DNA of 5,496 nucleotides from Candidatus Methanoperedens sp. (GTDB taxonomy: Archaea > Halobacteriota > Methanosarcinia > Methanosarcinales > Methanoperedenaceae): positions 1 to 5,496 of the forward strand of contig JAHFCV010000149.1 of NCBI GenBank assembly GCA_023249275.1. Reading direction: 5' to 3'. The translations under genes were made by a program, and so were the position numbers. This document shows positions 4,548 through 5,496 of this stretch, piece by piece (position 1 is the stretch's first letter; the number at the start of each line of letters is the position of its first letter). Below the pieces are notes generated by a model. That model was not told the DNA's origin, searched no databases, and was given only the letters and a program-made list of their open reading frames with translations.

Positions 4548-5496
4548 ATGGCAGGACAATTAAGCGGACAGCCTATTATCATATTAGACAGGGATAAAAC
4601 AAGAACGCAGGGGAAAGACGCGCTCGGATACAATATCTCAGCAGCGAAGGCAGTAGCAGATGCGGTAAGAACAACACTCGGACCCAAAGGCATGGACAAA
4701 ATGCTTGTAAATCCCGTAGGCGATGTTGTAATTACCAATGACGGAGCCACGATTTTGCGGGAAATGGACATACAGCATCCTGCTGCAAAAATGATGGTAG
4801 AGGTCGCCAGGACGCAGGAAGACAAAGCAGGCGACGGGACAACAAGCGCCGTCGTACTTGCCGGGGAACTCCTTAGCAAAGCGCATGTTCTGGTAGAACA
4901 GGGAGTTCATCCCACAATCATAACAAGAGGTTATGGTCTCGCTTCCGAAAAAGCGCTTGAAATCCTGGACGAACTGGCTATCGATGCCTCGGATGAAGTT
5001 CTTGAAAACATCGCAAAGACCGCCCTCACCGGAAAAAGCGCAGACCTTGCCCTGGATTCACTGGTACAGTTATGCGTGCAGACCGCCAAGGCGATTAAAG
5101 AAGGCGGCAAAGTGAATGTAAAGGAAAATATCAACATCATTCACCAGCGCGGGGGAAGCATAAAAGACACCAAATTCATCCACGGGCTTGTGATTGACAA
5201 AGCCAGGGCGCATAAGAATATGCCGAAGAGGGTTGAGAATGCAAGAATCGCAGTCCTTGATACAGGCATCGAAGTTGAAAAAACACAGGTTAAATCAAAG
5301 CTTAAAATATCATCTCCCGAACTTATCTCAGAGGCGAGGCTTGAAGAAAGCAAGCTTGTGGAAGAGAGGGTGGAAGCTCTTGCAAAAAGCGGAGCCAATG
5401 TTGTATTTACAGAAAAAGGCATCGACGATATCGGAATGCATTACCTCGCAAAAAAGGGCATATTCGCAGTCAGAAGATGCAAGGACGAAGAGATTA
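4548..5496 (+). CDS. thsA: Thermosome subunit (group II chaperonin), 3'-truncated by window
   Basis: This frame is open from ATG 4548 to the window edge: 316 codons plus one base, or nearly 60% of the usual 540-550 residues. It encodes a group II chaperonin subunit (TCP-1/CCT type), which forms double-ring cytoplasmic complexes that fold proteins using ATP. The N-terminal equatorial nucleotide-binding motifs are LGPKGMDK (44-51), NDGATIL (64-70) and GDGTTS (95-100), the last including the catalytic Asp96. The intermediate domain follows, and the apical domain includes RGGS (201-204), the conserved MPKRVENARIAVLD (225-238) and GANVVFTEKGIDD near the visible end. No frameshift or missing key residue is seen. 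Composition is richer in G/C than the neighbours to the left. A BRE/TATA promoter and GGAGGT site precede it. Many archaea carry several thermosome paralogues, so the subunit letter is not certain. Confidence 0.96.
   Translation, partial: MAGQLSGQPIIILDRDKTRTQGKDALGYNISAAKAVADAVRTTLGPKGMDKMLVNPVGDVVITNDGATILREMDIQHPAAKMMVEVARTQEDKAGDGTTSAVVLAGELLSKAHVLVEQGVHPTIITRGYGLASEKALEILDELAIDASDEVLENIAKTALTGKSADLALDSLVQLCVQTAKAIKEGGKVNVKENINIIHQRGGSIKDTKFIHGLVIDKARAHKNMPKRVENARIAVLDTGIEVEKTQVKSKLKISSPELISEARLEESKLVEERVEALAKSGANVVFTEKGIDDIGMHYLAKKGIFAVRRCKDEEI

Noticed and set aside
4469..4910. Two minus-strand open frames opposite the start of the thermosome gene
   Set aside because: The plus strand encodes unmistakable chaperonin motifs in this interval, so these are antisense shadows. 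The plus-strand frame at 4406-4597 is likewise rejected because it runs across the promoter into the gene out of frame.

Overview
The window looks like a chromosomal segment from a euryarchaeon, most plausibly a Methanosarcinales or Methanoperedens-type organism. Direct evidence is a group II chaperonin (thermosome) gene with a strong GGAGGT ribosome binding site, TATA-like archaeal promoter elements, a deoxyhypusine-synthase-family gene and an MJ0936-type metallophosphoesterase. The lineage is inferred from protein style, not from any search.

Layout, left to right. (1) 1-968, plus strand: an unrecognised helical, charged protein is translationally coupled (ATGA overlap) to a YfcE/MJ0936-type phosphodiesterase. 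(2) 969-1085: a short gap between convergent genes, filled by a palindrome built from CGCAAAG units repeating every 9 bases. (3) 1086-2240, minus strand: a deoxyhypusine synthase-like enzyme that keeps the catalytic lysine but lacks two residues that bind spermidine in true deoxyhypusine synthase. (4) About 2350-3645: an accessory segment. Two direct copies of a roughly 215-bp coding cassette (83% identical by hand alignment) lie about 1.08 kb apart. Each holds the C-terminal tail of a lost gene and an intact 42-codon ORF. Between them, on the minus strand, is a compact two-gene unit, DUF4258-like followed by DUF2283, with toxin-antitoxin-like architecture. (5) 3657-4349, minus strand: an unrecognised protein with two membrane segments and a large external domain. 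(6) 4350-4547: a divergent intergenic region with a clear thermosome promoter. (7) 4548 to the window end, plus strand: the first 316 codons of a thermosome subunit, running off the edge.

Base composition changes with the layout. A sample from the membrane protein gene (3661-3720) has 15 G/C of 60, and one from the thermosome (5041-5100) has 32 of 60. The housekeeping genes on both sides therefore frame an AT-rich accessory insert of about 2 kb. It contains duplicated gene debris and a toxin-antitoxin-like pair, as expected of a small integration or decay hotspot.

Functionally, the outer genes are core physiology: protein folding, polyamine or hypusine-type chemistry, and phosphoester hydrolysis. 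The inner genes are accessory and mostly of unknown role. The most unusual points are the two paired cassettes, each with the same one-base frame offset before the 42-codon ORF, and the substrate-residue changes in the deoxyhypusine synthase-like protein. No rRNA, tRNA, CRISPR array or complete insertion sequence was seen.
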